A stretch of 64,000 bases of DNA from Cladobotryum mycophilum. Lineage: Eukaryota; Ascomycota; Sordariomycetes; Hypocreales; Hypocreaceae. The stretch is from the NCBI GenBank assembly GCA_036429605.1, contig CM071591.1:868001-932000 (forward strand). The letters run 5' to 3'. The notes under the pieces are model-generated. The model was not told the DNA's origin and ran no database searches. It saw nothing but the letters and a program-made list of their open reading frames with translations. The position numbers and the translations under genes are program-made. Within the stretch, counting starts at the first letter, position 1. Every line of letters starts with the position of its first letter. Positions 1-10,452 of the stretch are shown here, piece after piece.

Positions 1-168
1 CCTTTCTCTCTCTCTCTCTTTCTCCCCTTGTCGTCCGTCTTCTCTCGCTGTCTCAGCGCCCTCCATCCTCTCTGTCAAACGAACCTTTTTCGCTTACAAA
101 AGTGCCCCTCATCGCAAACAGACGCGGGTCGACGACTTGCAAAACAGTCTGCGCTCGCTAAGCTTGTC

Positions 169-2320
169 ATGAACAACCAGCTCGTCGCATCACCGCCGTC
201 GCCACCGTCCATCTCGCCCACGTCTGTGGATTCAGATCAAGATCACAACCTGGCTGTGCTGCCGCCGCCTGCCAAAGACATCCACTATGGCTCTCTTCCA
301 GTCCCAATTCCTTCCATGGCCGCTGCCATTCGTATGATGAACGACCTGACAGAGACGCCTCCATACTCACGAAGTGTCACCTCGACTGCTCCTAGCTCGC
401 CACGCATGTAAGTGCCATCTATCGCTACACCTGCCGCTTTCATGAAAAACCCCTGGCTATTTATAGCTGCTTTCATCCCGTCTTTCACATGCATCACCGT
501 CCGTGCAAACAGCAAACCAATACAATGACGCAAACTGACACAACCAACAACAGCCCACCTCAGCGACAGAATTCCGGTGGCCAGACCCCGCGAGTACGAC
601 CGCATGCGACGACACTCAACATTCCGGGTATGACCCGATCCAAAGTTTCACCCGACGGACGAATCCCTCAGCGAGATGTCGCAGCCAAGCTCATCATTGT
701 CATGGTCGGTCTGCCTGCCCGTGGCAAGTCTTACATCACCAAGAAGCTCCAGCGTTACCTGTCATGGCAACAGCACGAATCCCGAATCTTCAACGTTGGA
801 AATAGGCGGCGCAATGCAGCTGGCTTCAAGGCCCCGTCTCAACATAGACAGGCATCAGAGCGTCAGCTGGAGACACCAGTCCAGGCTGCTTCCATATTGC
901 TAAACGGCGTCCCGGCCCATAACAATGGGTACACCAGTCCCGACCACAACGAGCCTACAAGGTTGGACTTGAACCAGACCCAAGCTGAAGCAGACGAGGA
1001 AGTCGACCAAACGGCGCAATTCTTCGACCCCAAGAACGAAAAAGCTGCTGCTTTCAGAGAGCAGGTAGCTATGGACACTTTGGACGAGCTGCTAGACTAC
1101 TTGTTGATTGGGGGCGGCGCCGTCGGTATTCTCGATGCCACCAACAGCACAGTTGCCCGAAGGCAGCACGTCGTGGATCACATCAAGCGCCGAGAGCCCA
1201 AGTTGGGTATTCTTTTCATCGAAAGTATCTGCAAAGACCCAGATCTGCTCGAGGCAAACATGCGACTCAAGCTTTCTGGTCCGGACTATCGAGACAAGGA
1301 CCCCGTCAAGTCACTCGAGGATTTCAAAGCTCGTGTTGCGGCCTACGAAAGCGCCTACGAACCACTTGGAGAGTACGAAGAGGACAACGATATGCAATAC
1401 ATTCAGGTAGGCAAACGTCGACAGCTTCAATTAATTATGTGCACATGCTAACATGTTTCTAGATGATTGATGTCGGCAGAAAGCTCGTCCAGCATAGACT
1501 GAAGGGCTTCTTGAGCGGCGGGATCAGCACATACTTATCCAGCTTTAACCTCGCACCACGACAAATCTGGATCACCCGACACGGCCAAAGCATGGATAAT
1601 GAGCTGGGCCGATTGGGTGGCGATTCCGTTCTTACGGAGCGTGGCCACTGCTATGCGCAAGCACTTCATAGATTTATTACACACAGACGACAGGAGTGGT
1701 TGATGGAGCAGAAGAGCATGATGGCACAAGCCTCATTCCCACCTCTGCCTGGTGACAACACTCCACCCTACCCTGACATGAACCGCGACCTGGACGAGAA
1801 GAACTTTTGCGTGTGGACATCCATGCTACAGCGCAGCGTGGAGACTGCCGAGTACTTTGACGTTGACGATGACTATGACGTCAAGAACTGGGAAATGCTC
1901 AATGAAATGAATTCGGGCGTGTTCGAGGGTATGACTTACGAAGAGATTGCGAGGAGATACCCAGAGGAGTTCCTCAAGCGAGCCAAGGACAAGCTCAACT
2001 ACATATACCCCGGTGTTGGTGGCGAGGGCTACCTCCAGGTTATTAGCCGCCTGCGCGATATGGTCAGAGAAATCGAGCGCATCACCGATCATCTCCTGAT
2101 CATCGGGCACCGTTCAGTCTGTCGAGTCTTGATGGCTTACTTCATGGACTTGACTAGAGAGGACATCACCGACATGGATGTGCCCCTGGGCATGGTCTAC
2201 TCGATTGAACCTAAGCCTTACGGTATTGCTTTTCATGCCTATAGGTATAATGAGGCTCGCGGCTGGTTCGACGAATTGCCCAACTACAGGCCCCAAAAGG
2301 CTGCTAGAGGCAGCATCTAA
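169..2320 (+). CDS. 6-phosphofructo-2-kinase / fructose-2,6-bisphosphatase
   Basis: Bifunctional cytosolic enzyme that makes and removes fructose-2,6-bisphosphate, the glycolysis/gluconeogenesis switch. Three exons, 169-407, 554-1406 and 1463-2320, give 649 residues. The start is the first ATG in this frame. The kinase half has the P-loop GLPARGKS (residues 132-139) and, further on, GILDATNS. A region of roughly 90 residues between the P-loop and FDPKNEKAAAFRE carries a low-complexity insert; fungal enzymes often have inserts there. The phosphatase half has RHGQS with the phospho-accepting His (about residue 404), the acid Glu in FEGMTYEE (about 519) and the second His in IIGHRS (about 580), so the bisphosphatase could be active. 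Gln replaces the Glu usual in RHGES of animal enzymes. The N-terminal 130 residues are Ser/Pro-rich and may be phosphorylated. Family assignment is secure; which activity dominates cannot be told. Confidence 0.95.
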
Positions 2321-2323
2321 ACT

Positions 2324-2402
2324 CTTTTTTCTTTTCTTTTCTTTTCTCTTTTTTCTTCTTTCTTTCTCTTTTCTTCTTCTTTCTTTCTCTTTTCTTTCCC
2401 CT
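2324..2402 (+). repeat. T/C-rich pyrimidine tract
   Basis: About 75 bases of almost pure T and C directly after the stop codon of the bifunctional kinase gene. It probably lies in the 3' UTR. Confidence 0.7.
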
Positions 2403-3128
2403 GACGACATTTTCTGCCGGACAGCAGGCCAGGTGTGTAACAACAGTGTAAACAACAATCATATTGGGAAGCGGGCGTTGAAACTGGACGAATGGGATGA
2501 CAGGCGGGTCATCTAACCAAAGCAAGGCATCAACGGAACTTGAGGGGCAAATTTCATTTTTATCAATACCATACTGGCCGGCAAACGGTGGGGAGGTCCC
2601 GCGGAAGGGTCTCATGCATTATTTCAACTCCCGAGGGAGATTTGTTACTATGGGCTATTTTGTTTTTGTCTTGTTCATGGCGTGTGGGATTGGTCTCTGG
2701 CGCTTGGGCGTGGTTTAATGTTTAAGTGTGCCGAGTATAGGAAGCACCGGATTATGTGCTTAATCGGCCAATTCGGATGGGCCTGTTATTGATGAATGTT
2801 TTTACTTAGATGAAAAGTTACGATGTTTTATCGTGAGGCTATTTCAATCCTACTTGTTCAGACAATTTGTTCTTGTTGATGTGACTGTCTGTATGAATGA
2901 CGCTCTGAAGCTCCATGGTTGGATGATGTTAATTTCATACATGTTTTTGATGATGGGAGGACGGTTATGTAAGAAGGATGAATGAAATGGTATTAACACA
3001 AGACCTATTTACATCATATTTTTGAAAACCCACGCCAAAACGCCGTGCCATGCAAAGACTCCATGACCCCAGCTCATAATACCCCTGAGACCCTCTGAAT
3101 GAAAACATTACTACTACTGTTGCTGCTG
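2403..3128. other. Convergent intergenic region
   Basis: Lies between the 3' ends of the kinase/phosphatase gene and sof1. I see no coding signal; it should hold the two 3' UTRs and polyadenylation sites. Confidence 0.6.
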
Positions 3129-4466
3129 CTACTTTTCCCTTGCCAGGACCATCTTCGTTCTCTCGCTCGCTCTCGCCTCGAACTGCTTCTTCGAGTGCTT
3201 CCGCTCGTTCTCCTCCTTTCTCTTGATCGACTTGATCTCCTCGGTCTTGATCTGGCCGGCCTTCTTTATGACCGTGGGGATGTGGCGGTGGCGCTTGATG
3301 CGCTTGATCTCGGGCATGTGCCCGAAGCGCTCGATGAGTGCATCGTTGTACTCGAGGGCCTGGCGGTGGCGGGTGGTCTTGATGCCCTGCCTCTGCGAGG
3401 CGTTTGCACGCCAGAGACGGATGTTGCCGTCGTCGGAGCCGGAGAGGACGTACTGTGCGTCGGGGGTCCATTTGGCGGCCGTGACCCTCTGCATGCGCTT
3501 GGTGTGGTAGACGTCCCTGGAGTGGCCGCGGTCCCTGTTCCACAGGCGGATCGTGCGGTCCCACGAGGCGGAGACGAGCTCCTCTCCGGTGGGCGAGAAC
3601 TCGACGTCCATGACGGCGGCGACGTGGTCCTTTAGGACGTTGAGCGCGCGGTCGAGCTTGCGCATGTCGAAGAGGTAGATGTTGTGGTCTTCCGAGGCGG
3701 CGGCGAAGTTGAATGCCTCCATGGGGGACCAGGCGAGGTGGTTGGAGGCAAACTTGAGGACCGACTTTGTGACGGGCGTGGAGGTGCGGAGATCGTAAAT
3801 GACGATGGAGCGGTCGTTTGAGCACGAGGCCAGGACGGAGGTCTCGACGTGGTTGAAGGCCACGTTGGTGATTGTGTCGGTCGATGTCGGCCAGTGGAGG
3901 ATCTCTGGCGCTGCGGTGTGTCGCTCGAGATCGTATATTGAAATAACGCTGGAAGCAACTGCGAAAGCGTTCTTGGACCGGTGATGCGATAAGCTGGTGA
4001 AGGCGCCGTTGCCCAGCCAGGAAGCTATGGGAGCCGCCTCGCTCTGTGAGTTGTATGGGTCGAACAGCTTGACCGTTTTATCGGATGCGCAAGTGAGAAG
4101 CTTCTGATCTCTCGTCCACTCCAGCCCCTTGACGATATTCTCATGCGCCGTCGTATGCCACGCCTCATCCCTCGTCGTCAGATCCCAAACCTTGACGACA
4201 CCATCACCGCTGCCGCTGGCGAACCGCTCCAGCGAGTTTGGATCCTTGGCTATGGAGTATACACCGTCGACGTGACCCCTCCCGAGCTGCCCGATGAAGG
4301 GAGCCGCGTGCATGCGCTCCAGCTTGACTGCATTGAGCGCTCTCTGGTATTCTCGTGCTCGCTCAAACGGATGCAGCGCCGAGTCGAGGTTTCGTGGGAG
4401 TTTCGGAGCAGCCGTGCCGGGCGCTTGCTGGGCCGATGCGGATCGGGTAATTGCTTTGATTCTCAT
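3129..4466 (-). CDS. sof1: Sof1/DCAF13 WD40 protein, SSU processome
   Basis: Nucleolar WD40 protein of the U3 snoRNA small-subunit processome, needed for 18S rRNA maturation. One uninterrupted 445-codon frame. It opens with MRIKAITRSA and the Sof1 signature LHPFERAREYQRALNAVKLE, followed by about seven WD repeats (for example FASGSGDGVVKVWD, VSASWDRTIRLWN, LSGSDDGNIRLWR) across residues 60-350. The basic Sof1 C-terminal domain follows, with RFGHMPEIKRIKRHRHIP and VIKKAGQIK, ending in a Lys/Glu-rich tail. Length and domain order match the family. It is divergent from rpb3 over a 441-bp shared upstream region. Codon use is strongly G/C-ending, as expected for a well-expressed gene. Confidence 0.95.
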   Translation of the reverse strand: MRIKAITRSASAQQAPGTAAPKLPRNLDSALHPFERAREYQRALNAVKLERMHAAPFIGQLGRGHVDGVYSIAKDPNSLERFASGSGDGVVKVWDLTTRDEAWHTTAHENIVKGLEWTRDQKLLTCASDKTVKLFDPYNSQSEAAPIASWLGNGAFTSLSHHRSKNAFAVASSVISIYDLERHTAAPEILHWPTSTDTITNVAFNHVETSVLASCSNDRSIVIYDLRTSTPVTKSVLKFASNHLAWSPMEAFNFAAASEDHNIYLFDMRKLDRALNVLKDHVAAVMDVEFSPTGEELVSASWDRTIRLWNRDRGHSRDVYHTKRMQRVTAAKWTPDAQYVLSGSDDGNIRLWRANASQRQGIKTTRHRQALEYNDALIERFGHMPEIKRIKRHRHIPTVIKKAGQIKTEEIKSIKRKEENERKHSKKQFEARASERTKMVLAREK

Positions 4467-4907
4467 TGTGTATGCAATTCGTTCTTTTGCAACTTTGAAA
4501 TATTTGGGAGATTTCCAAGGGATATCGTTACAACAAAAACATCAACAGCTCGAAACACACACTGCGCTGAAGCTCCAAAAATTCATCCCAAACTTTTTTT
4601 GGCGGGGAATTTTTCTCTTATCGCTGCTATTCTTGGGGCTGGCGATAGGATATGGATTTACTGATAGTCCGGCCTGTCTCTTTTTTCCCTCTTATCGATA
4701 ATGCGCGTATGCAAGGTCTCTTGCTTGCTTGGGTGGCGCATTTGTCGCCAGGCTCACCTTCACTTCAAACTATTTCTGTGTTTTGCCAGCGGTCGAGCAC
4801 ATCCGGACTGCTTAAACCCTTGAAACGGCGCGGAAAAGAGGCTATATCATCCCCTCCCCTTCTCCCCCTCAAATCTTTCACACCGGACAATTGGCAACCT
4901 TGTCAAT
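4467..4907. promoter_or_regulatory. Shared divergent upstream region, sof1/rpb3
   Basis: The 441 bp between the two start codons must carry both promoters. No TATA box or known operator is obvious. C-rich stretches precede the rpb3 start. Confidence 0.5.
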
Positions 4908-6153
4908 ATGGAGGCAATGCATTACGACCCGATGGCTATGGACGGGGAGCCGGAACTGCCCCAAGTCAAGATCTCAGCGGTACGAAGGGGTCCTTTTTTG
5001 TCGTTGGGATCGCAATGGAGTGAGATGACCTGACATGCGGTGACCCTAGGCCGATAGCACGCGTGTCGACTTCGAGCTTTCTAGAACAAACATCTCCTTC
5101 GCAAATGCCCTCCGACGTGTCATTCAGGCCGAAGTCCCGACAATTGCCATTGATCTGGTAGAAATCGAGGTCAACACATCCGTCCTGGCCGACGAGTTCA
5201 TTGCGCACCGGCTCGGTCTCATCCCCCTCGACTCCAAAGGCGTAAACGAGCTCAACTACTCGCGTGACTGCGACTGCGAACAGTACTGCGAGCAGTGCAG
5301 CGTGACGCTCACCCTGCACGCCAAGTGTACCAGCGACGAGATTATGAAGGTGTACGCCCGGGACATGGTGGTGGACGGTCGCCACGCTAGTTCCGTGGGG
5401 AATCCTATAATTACAGACCCGGAGGGCTTGGGGTGCTTGCTCGCCAAGCTGCGGAAAGATCAGGAGCTGAAGATTACGTGTATTGCGAAGAAGGGCATCG
5501 CCAAGGAGCATGCCAAGTGGATGCCCACGTCCGCGGTTGGCTTTGAATACGATCCTCACAATAAGCTGCATCATCTCGATTGGTGGTTTGAGAACAACAC
5601 TGATCCGGAGAAGGAGTGGTAAGTGAACTTTTTTTTTTTGGCAGAGCATTGGAGATAATGAACCCCTGACCCCTGACATTGGACAGGCCCAAGAGTAAAT
5701 ACGCACAATGGGAGGACCCCCGCAGGAAGGCGAACCGTTCAACTACGATGCAGTGCCGAACAGGTTTTACTTCGAGGTCGAAACATCGGGGACCATGGAG
5801 CCGGACTTGATCATTCAGGGGGCATCCGCGTCCTACAGCAAAAAATAGGAGGCTTACTAAAGGGTCTTGACCCGAGAAAATACGGCGGTGACGATGCCGA
5901 TATGGACGGCCCACGAAGTCCGGATATGAACATGGACGGAGGTACCACGCCTTGGGGGCAGGACGGCGGCTACACAACGCCATATGGCGGAAACAATACG
6001 GCCTATGGAGGCAGCGGCACTGCCTACGGTGGCAACTCAGGCTCGTACGGAGGAAGCAACACGGCCTATGGTGGAAGCTCGTCGAGAGGCGGCTCAGGAG
6101 GATCTGGGCCTGGTTACGGTACGACGCCGTACGGCCAGTCTTCGTGGCAGTAG
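4908..6153 (+). CDS. rpb3: RNA polymerase II subunit Rpb3 (two frame breaks in exon 3)
   Basis: Third-largest subunit of Pol II, the alpha-like partner of Rpb11 in the assembly platform. Exons are 4908-4979, 5050-5618 and 5687-6153. The alpha-like core is clear: VDFELSRTNISFANALRR, then VLADEFIAHRLGLIPL, the zinc-binding cluster CDCEQYCEQC, and IAKKGIAKEHAKW. Exon 3 is broken twice. The C run at 5717-5721 and the G run at 5818-5822 are each one base short of the conserved frame (WEDPPQEGEPFNYD, then LIIQGGIRVLQQKIGG). With both restored the CDS is 1110 nt, 369 aa. The gene is essential, so I infer sequencing indels. The last 85 residues are a Tyr/Gly/Ser-rich tail with repeated AYGGS/N units, far longer than the yeast tail. 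Introns of 70 and 68 nt have good GT-AG borders. Confidence 0.93.
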
Positions 6154-6666
6154 ATGGATTGGACAAAGATGGCGAGAGATGTTTCCCACAAATTATATGG
6201 AGTAAAGCAGGGATGAATTTTCATACATACAAATTGTACAGTATAAGGGGCACAGCGAAAGAAGAGGAAGAAACCTAAAAAAGGCAAACGTTTTCTTTTT
6301 TTTTCTGAACCAAAAAAAAAAAAGTCCTCTATAATGGTTGAATAATACACCCGTCTAATAGTTATAGTCGTCCCATCTATCGTTACTTCTATGGTCGTTT
6401 CCCAGCTTGTACACAATGGGCCTACTAGTGATCCCACCCTTCTAGTCTATAATACCCCGTCCTGTATCATTTGCCCGTAATCCAAGTTCAACAACGCCAT
6501 ACAATGTTCTGTGTGTGCAGATGTAAAAACCCGTCCAAGTCTATGAAACGCCCCCGGCCACCCAACGTCTATACGATCCAAACCGCCCATGATAAAGCTC
6601 CTTCCCCTCCTTTTCTCTTTTCCCCCTTCCACTTCTTGTCGTATAATCATGTATTTTTGCTGTTAT
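6154..6666. other. Convergent intergenic region, rpb3/dic1
   Basis: Holds 3' UTR sequence, including an A run near 6310-6321. No gene is supported. Confidence 0.6.
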
Positions 6667-7837
6667 CTACAGCCTGTTTTCTTCTAGACCTTTTACCTTT
6701 CTATAAACCTTGCGGTGTGACTCGAGGAAGATGAAGGTGCAGATGGTGTGTCTATAACGGGTTAGGGTTGAGGTCTGATTATGAGATGGGATGGGATGGG
6801 ATGGACTTACGGTCCGAGCCGGAGGAAACTAGGGACCCAGCCCTTGAACATCCAGCGGATTCCTTCTGTTCTGTTGATGTCTCGAACTAATCGGATAATG
6901 TCGTGCTTGTGTGAAGAGGACATGACGCGGGTCTTGATAACGTCAATTGGGCTCGTCGCCGTAGCGGCAGCCAGACCAGCCAGGAAAGAAGCAGAAAAGT
7001 GCGTCATCAGGGTATCGCCCATGGGCGTATAATCCAGAAGCAGGCGCTTAAAGGTATCGTACGTCGCCAACTGGCCGGCCGTCATGACAGCGGCGCGACA
7101 GCTATTGGGAAGCCAACCCCGGAACCAGCTCAATGCGCCTTCGTCCCTGGCCATGCGAATCATGCCGTCGACGGCGTGCTTGTAGTTCCTGCGCTCGGCG
7201 GGCGGGAGGGCGGCGTCGTGCTGCATGCGCACGTTGATGACGTCGGCGAAGTTTCCGGCGATGCCGCCCAGGAACCCGGACGAGACGGCCATGGCGACGA
7301 GGGCCGGGAAGGAGGGCTCTTTCCCCGAGTGCTTGCGCATATACCTCGCCTTGATCTCCTCGTAGACGCCGAACCGGACGGTGGAGTATGTGAGCTGGCG
7401 GAGCAGGGAGGCGGATATGCCGCTGTATAAGCCGCGGAAGCCGTCATTCTTGATGATGTGGACAAAGGTGCCACTCATGTTTTTGGGCGCATTGCCCTTT
7501 CTCGTTTGTAGCCGTACCTGTTGTTGTCTGTCAGAATCTTTATCGAGTATCGCATCTTTGGTTCTTCATCGCAAAGTATGTTGCGCTAGTGTGTTGCGCA
7601 CCTTGACTATATGATGGGTAACCTGAGTCAGCGAAACCCAAAAAAAAAAAAAAAATCTCTAGATAGTTTCGAGTCTCAATGCAACGTACTCAAGTCCAAT
7701 GGGTGCGTTACGCATGCTGCCATGCTGCTTGCGCTTCCTCCGAACCAAAAGGGATACCTCGTAGGAGGAGCTCGTTTCTTCTTTCGTTCTGGGGCCCTTT
7801 TGGGCGGCTCGCCCGGGGAGGGTTCTGATGAGCTCAT
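6667..7837 (-). CDS. dic1: Mitochondrial dicarboxylate carrier (5-nt microexon)
   Basis: Inner-membrane carrier of the SLC25 family; the closest recognisable type is the dicarboxylate carrier (malate/succinate for phosphate). In transcript order the exons are 7837-7690, 7606-7602, 7517-6811 and 6751-6667, giving 945 nt and 314 aa. The first carrier signature is split: exon 1 ends THPLDL plus one base, the 5-nt exon supplies I-K, and exon 3 starts VRLQTRKGN. Repeat 2 has FADVINVRMQ and repeat 3 has SPIDVIKTRVM, so all three PxDxxKxR-type signatures are present (repeat 2 is degenerate). The last exon gives PHTICTFIFLE, the usual carrier C-terminus. CTGAC branch sites precede the acceptors on both sides of the microexon. 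Start chosen at MSSSEPSPGE because an upstream CT-rich leader precedes it. Exact substrate is inferred. Confidence 0.88.
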
Positions 7838-8495
7838 TCTCTCTCTCTCTCTCTTCGATATTATTATGTAGGTCGAATACAACAATTATAGGGACATGGT
7901 AAAACTCCTGACAAATCGAATTGCGCCCGTGGAATATACAAACAATTGGAAAAGGGGGAAGATAAATTAATTAGATTAATTGTTCACAGGCCATATGCAA
8001 GTGACTGTTCGTCGTCGTCGTCGTCTGTTGGTTTCGTCCGTCAAATTGCCTTTCAAGGAAACCTTCGGCTCTGAGCTCGGCGTTGACGTCGGGTTGGCAG
8101 AAAAGAAGAAGGAAAAACAGGTCTCGGTACCGAAAGGCGGTGAGACAATACTAAGAGAACGTTCTATCTTTAGGTAAGGTACGAACTGGAATGTACCTCC
8201 TTTATATTGATTAGCACTTGACATTTGACATTTGACAGTGGACAGTGGACAGTGGACAGTAGAGAGACACGATCTTGCCTATTCTAGAATCAATCATTAG
8301 TCAATTACTACTAGGTAGGTACTAGGTAGATGTAGGTACTATACGTATGTCAACGTATCAATCTTGACTTCATCATCTTCATCACTCGATGCCTTCAACA
8401 ACAGACAGAGAAAACATATAATCCAAAAACAACCCATTTCACAATACCAGCACACTTCAGCCTTACTCATCATTCGTTACCTATCGTATTATAAA
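7838..8495. promoter_or_regulatory. Divergent upstream region, dic1/F-box gene
   Basis: Contains a CT tract at 7839-7856 and a short tandem repeat at 8221-8260. No coding signal. It should hold the promoters of both flanking genes. Confidence 0.45.
8221..8260. repeat. Short 7-nt tandem repeat
   Basis: Two copies of an ACATTTG-type unit run into four copies of a GGACAGT-type unit. Probably slippage-prone, with no function evident. Confidence 0.75.
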
Positions 8496-9566
8496 ATGCA
8501 TCTACCTCCCCTCGTCTCCCCACCTTTCTCAACAGCTCCATATCCCTTTGACCCCAGAAATGCGGTAGCCGTCTTAGAGCAAACCAGCATCCACCGAGGC
8601 GATTTATCATCTTCCCTCATAAATTTTCAACCAAGCCAAGTCAATAACTATATCATCATGTATTCCCTAGATGACTACTTCCGTTTCCTCAAACCCGACC
8701 GCCCGACCGGTCTCGTCTTCGGTCAGTTGAGTCCGTGGCTCTTACTGAGGGTGTTGAGGCATCTAGATCTCAGATCCGTCTTCCACTTTCGTCAGACCAA
8801 CAGGAAGTTGAGGCTGTTCATAAATTCGCTAATGGAGTAGGGTGCCATCACATGGCATGGCAGGTTGGCCTTGCGTGTCTTATTAAAATCGGGTCTTGCT
8901 GTTCACGTATCCATCATGGAATTCTATGACCTCTTGGCCACTAAAAACTGTTCTCTCTGTGGCGCTTTCGGCGGATTCGTATATCTACCGACATGGACAC
9001 GGTGCTGCTATTCCTGTATAGTAGACGCTCCCGCTCTTGAGACTACACTGGCGGTGGTCGCCGCTCAACGGTTCAGCATGACAGCATCAGAACGACGTGG
9101 ACTCCGGACCTTGAAAACATTTCTAGCGGAAGATACGAGGTCATTCGCCTCTCGGTATCACCGGTTCACCGTCGTTTCTTTACATCAAGCTCTATCAGTT
9201 TGTAGCATGAGTGAAGAGGACCGACAGCGATTCAAGGCAAACTCTGGCAGGTTCCTAGGGAATTACACATTCATGGCTGCTTGCGAACTCCCATGCTACG
9301 ACCGACGAGCTGGTATCGTCCACCTTGGCAGACTATGCGTCGGATGTCTGTATGCCAGGTATGAAGAACATGGCTACAAAATGCCTCCCGTCATGCGTGA
9401 TAACCTCATGTCCGACGAAGGTTACATTGCCCACTTTATATATTGCCCACGGGCCAGGTTTGTGTGGGAGTCGAGTGTATACGGTTCGCAAAGGGCGCCT
9501 CAGTTGGAAAGATTATTAAGACACAACAAGAGAATGCCTATCAGCGAAATTTTGAATCCAGCATAA
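8496..9566 (+). pseudogene. F-box protein gene with internal TAG
   Basis: One frame of 357 codons is interrupted only by a TAG at 8838-8840 (codon 115). Before it is an F-box-like segment, LSPWLLLRVLRHLDLRSVFH then FRQTNRKLRLFI (residues 76-110), which would bind Skp1 in an SCF ubiquitin ligase. After it the same frame continues with no loss of register: AITWHGRLALRVLLKSGLA, then a Cys-rich segment NCSLCGAFGGFVYLP with CCYSC, and later LCVGCLYARYEEHGY. Fungal F-box proteins of this type continue through this point (family knowledge), and a Tyr codon is likely where the TAG sits. An intron removing the TAG would be only about 27 nt, too short. Either a true nonsense mutation or a base error. 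An alternative start is 8658. Substrate unknown. Confidence 0.65.
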
Positions 9567-10071
9567 GCTTCTATCCTATAGACAAGACGGGATGCTTAAA
9601 GAGTAGAGAGGGAAAGAGAATATTCGAGGGGCCTCTGAAGCGGAACAGCTCAGCGTTCTATCAATGCCAGCGTTGGATAGATTGGTAGAGTCTAGAAATA
9701 CACAATTTCTTGATTTACATTCTCTAGTCTAAGCTCTGGTACAACAAGACAAGTCAAACCGTCAAGTATCATGCCAATCATATGACGATGCGTTTAAGCT
9801 AGAATCGAATCGAGAGATGTAAGAGAAATTGAGCGAAATAATAGGCACGAATCTATCTGCCATGTTCAGCGTTCTAGTGTTTAATTCCCTTCCTGACTGA
9901 ACGCCTTGGCTTGGTCATTTTCTTGCACTGTCTGCGTCCACTACCCGGGATTGAAGCAGTGTTCCATCAGAGAGGAGAGGAGATGACATATAAAAAAAAA
10001 AGGCAAAAAGAACAACTGAAGATTGCATTCAACCCAGGGACCACACAACATCATTGAGTCGCCTCCGTCTT
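9567..10071. other. Intergenic region before tRNA-Leu
   Basis: No gene seen. Contains the 3' flank of the F-box gene and the downstream flank of the minus-strand tRNA; an A run lies at 9990-9999. Confidence 0.5.
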
Positions 10072-10168
10072 TGATGAGAGTGGGATTCGAACCCACGAGG
10101 ATTGCTCCACCAGGAATTCCTGTTAAGGTATCCTTAACCTGGCGCCATAACCGCTCGGCCATCTCACC
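10072..10168 (-). tRNA. tRNA-Leu(AAG) with 16-nt intron
   Basis: Folds as a class II tRNA read from 10168 down to 10072. Acceptor stem GGTGAGA pairs with TCTCATC (one G-U pair) followed by discriminator A. The D-arm starts GCCGAGCGG, the anticodon stem is CCAGG/CCTGG, the variable arm has stem GGA/TCC, and the T-arm is GTGGG-TTCGAAT-CCCAC. The anticodon loop reads TTAAGG, giving anticodon AAG (Leu; reads CUU and, as inosine, CUC/CUA). A 16-nt intron follows position 37, and its CCTTAA can pair with the loop TTAAGG, as in many eukaryotic tRNA introns. Mature length is 81 nt without CCA. Confidence 0.92.
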
Positions 10169-10452
10169 AATGAATTGATGGGACGGAAATGCCTCATTTG
10201 TGAATATGAAGGCGACGGAAGATTTGTGTGCCCTCTCCCTCGGTGGGATGGTGCGAGAGCGAGTGAGTAATTGAGTAAAAGTGTGTTTATGCAATAATGG
10301 GGGTTTTGGTGGGATGACTAAAGCAACTTCTTTTGCTTCAACTTTGCTATGACGGTTGAGGTGGAATCAAAGCGTGCTGCTCAATTATGGATACGCGCTT
10401 TTGTAATACTTTAATGACGAGGTGTTGATGGGATTTTATTGACTATTGCATC

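Noticed and set aside
2114..2615. Lys/Glu/Arg-rich minus-strand frames
   Set aside because: They read the T/C tract after the kinase gene backwards; pure low-complexity coding.
3099..3635. 178-codon plus-strand frame, Leu/Val-rich
   Set aside because: Antisense to the clear sof1 WD40 gene; composition is an artefact of G/C third positions.
5474..6166. 230-codon minus-strand frame over the rpb3 3' half
   Set aside because: Antisense of the rpb3 Tyr/Gly tail; the product is Arg/His/Cys-rich without motifs.
6761..6770. TTAGGGTT-like telobox in the last dic1 intron, and single TTAGGG copies elsewhere
   Set aside because: Isolated copies are expected by chance; not telomeric DNA, and a Tbf1 site cannot be claimed from one hexamer.
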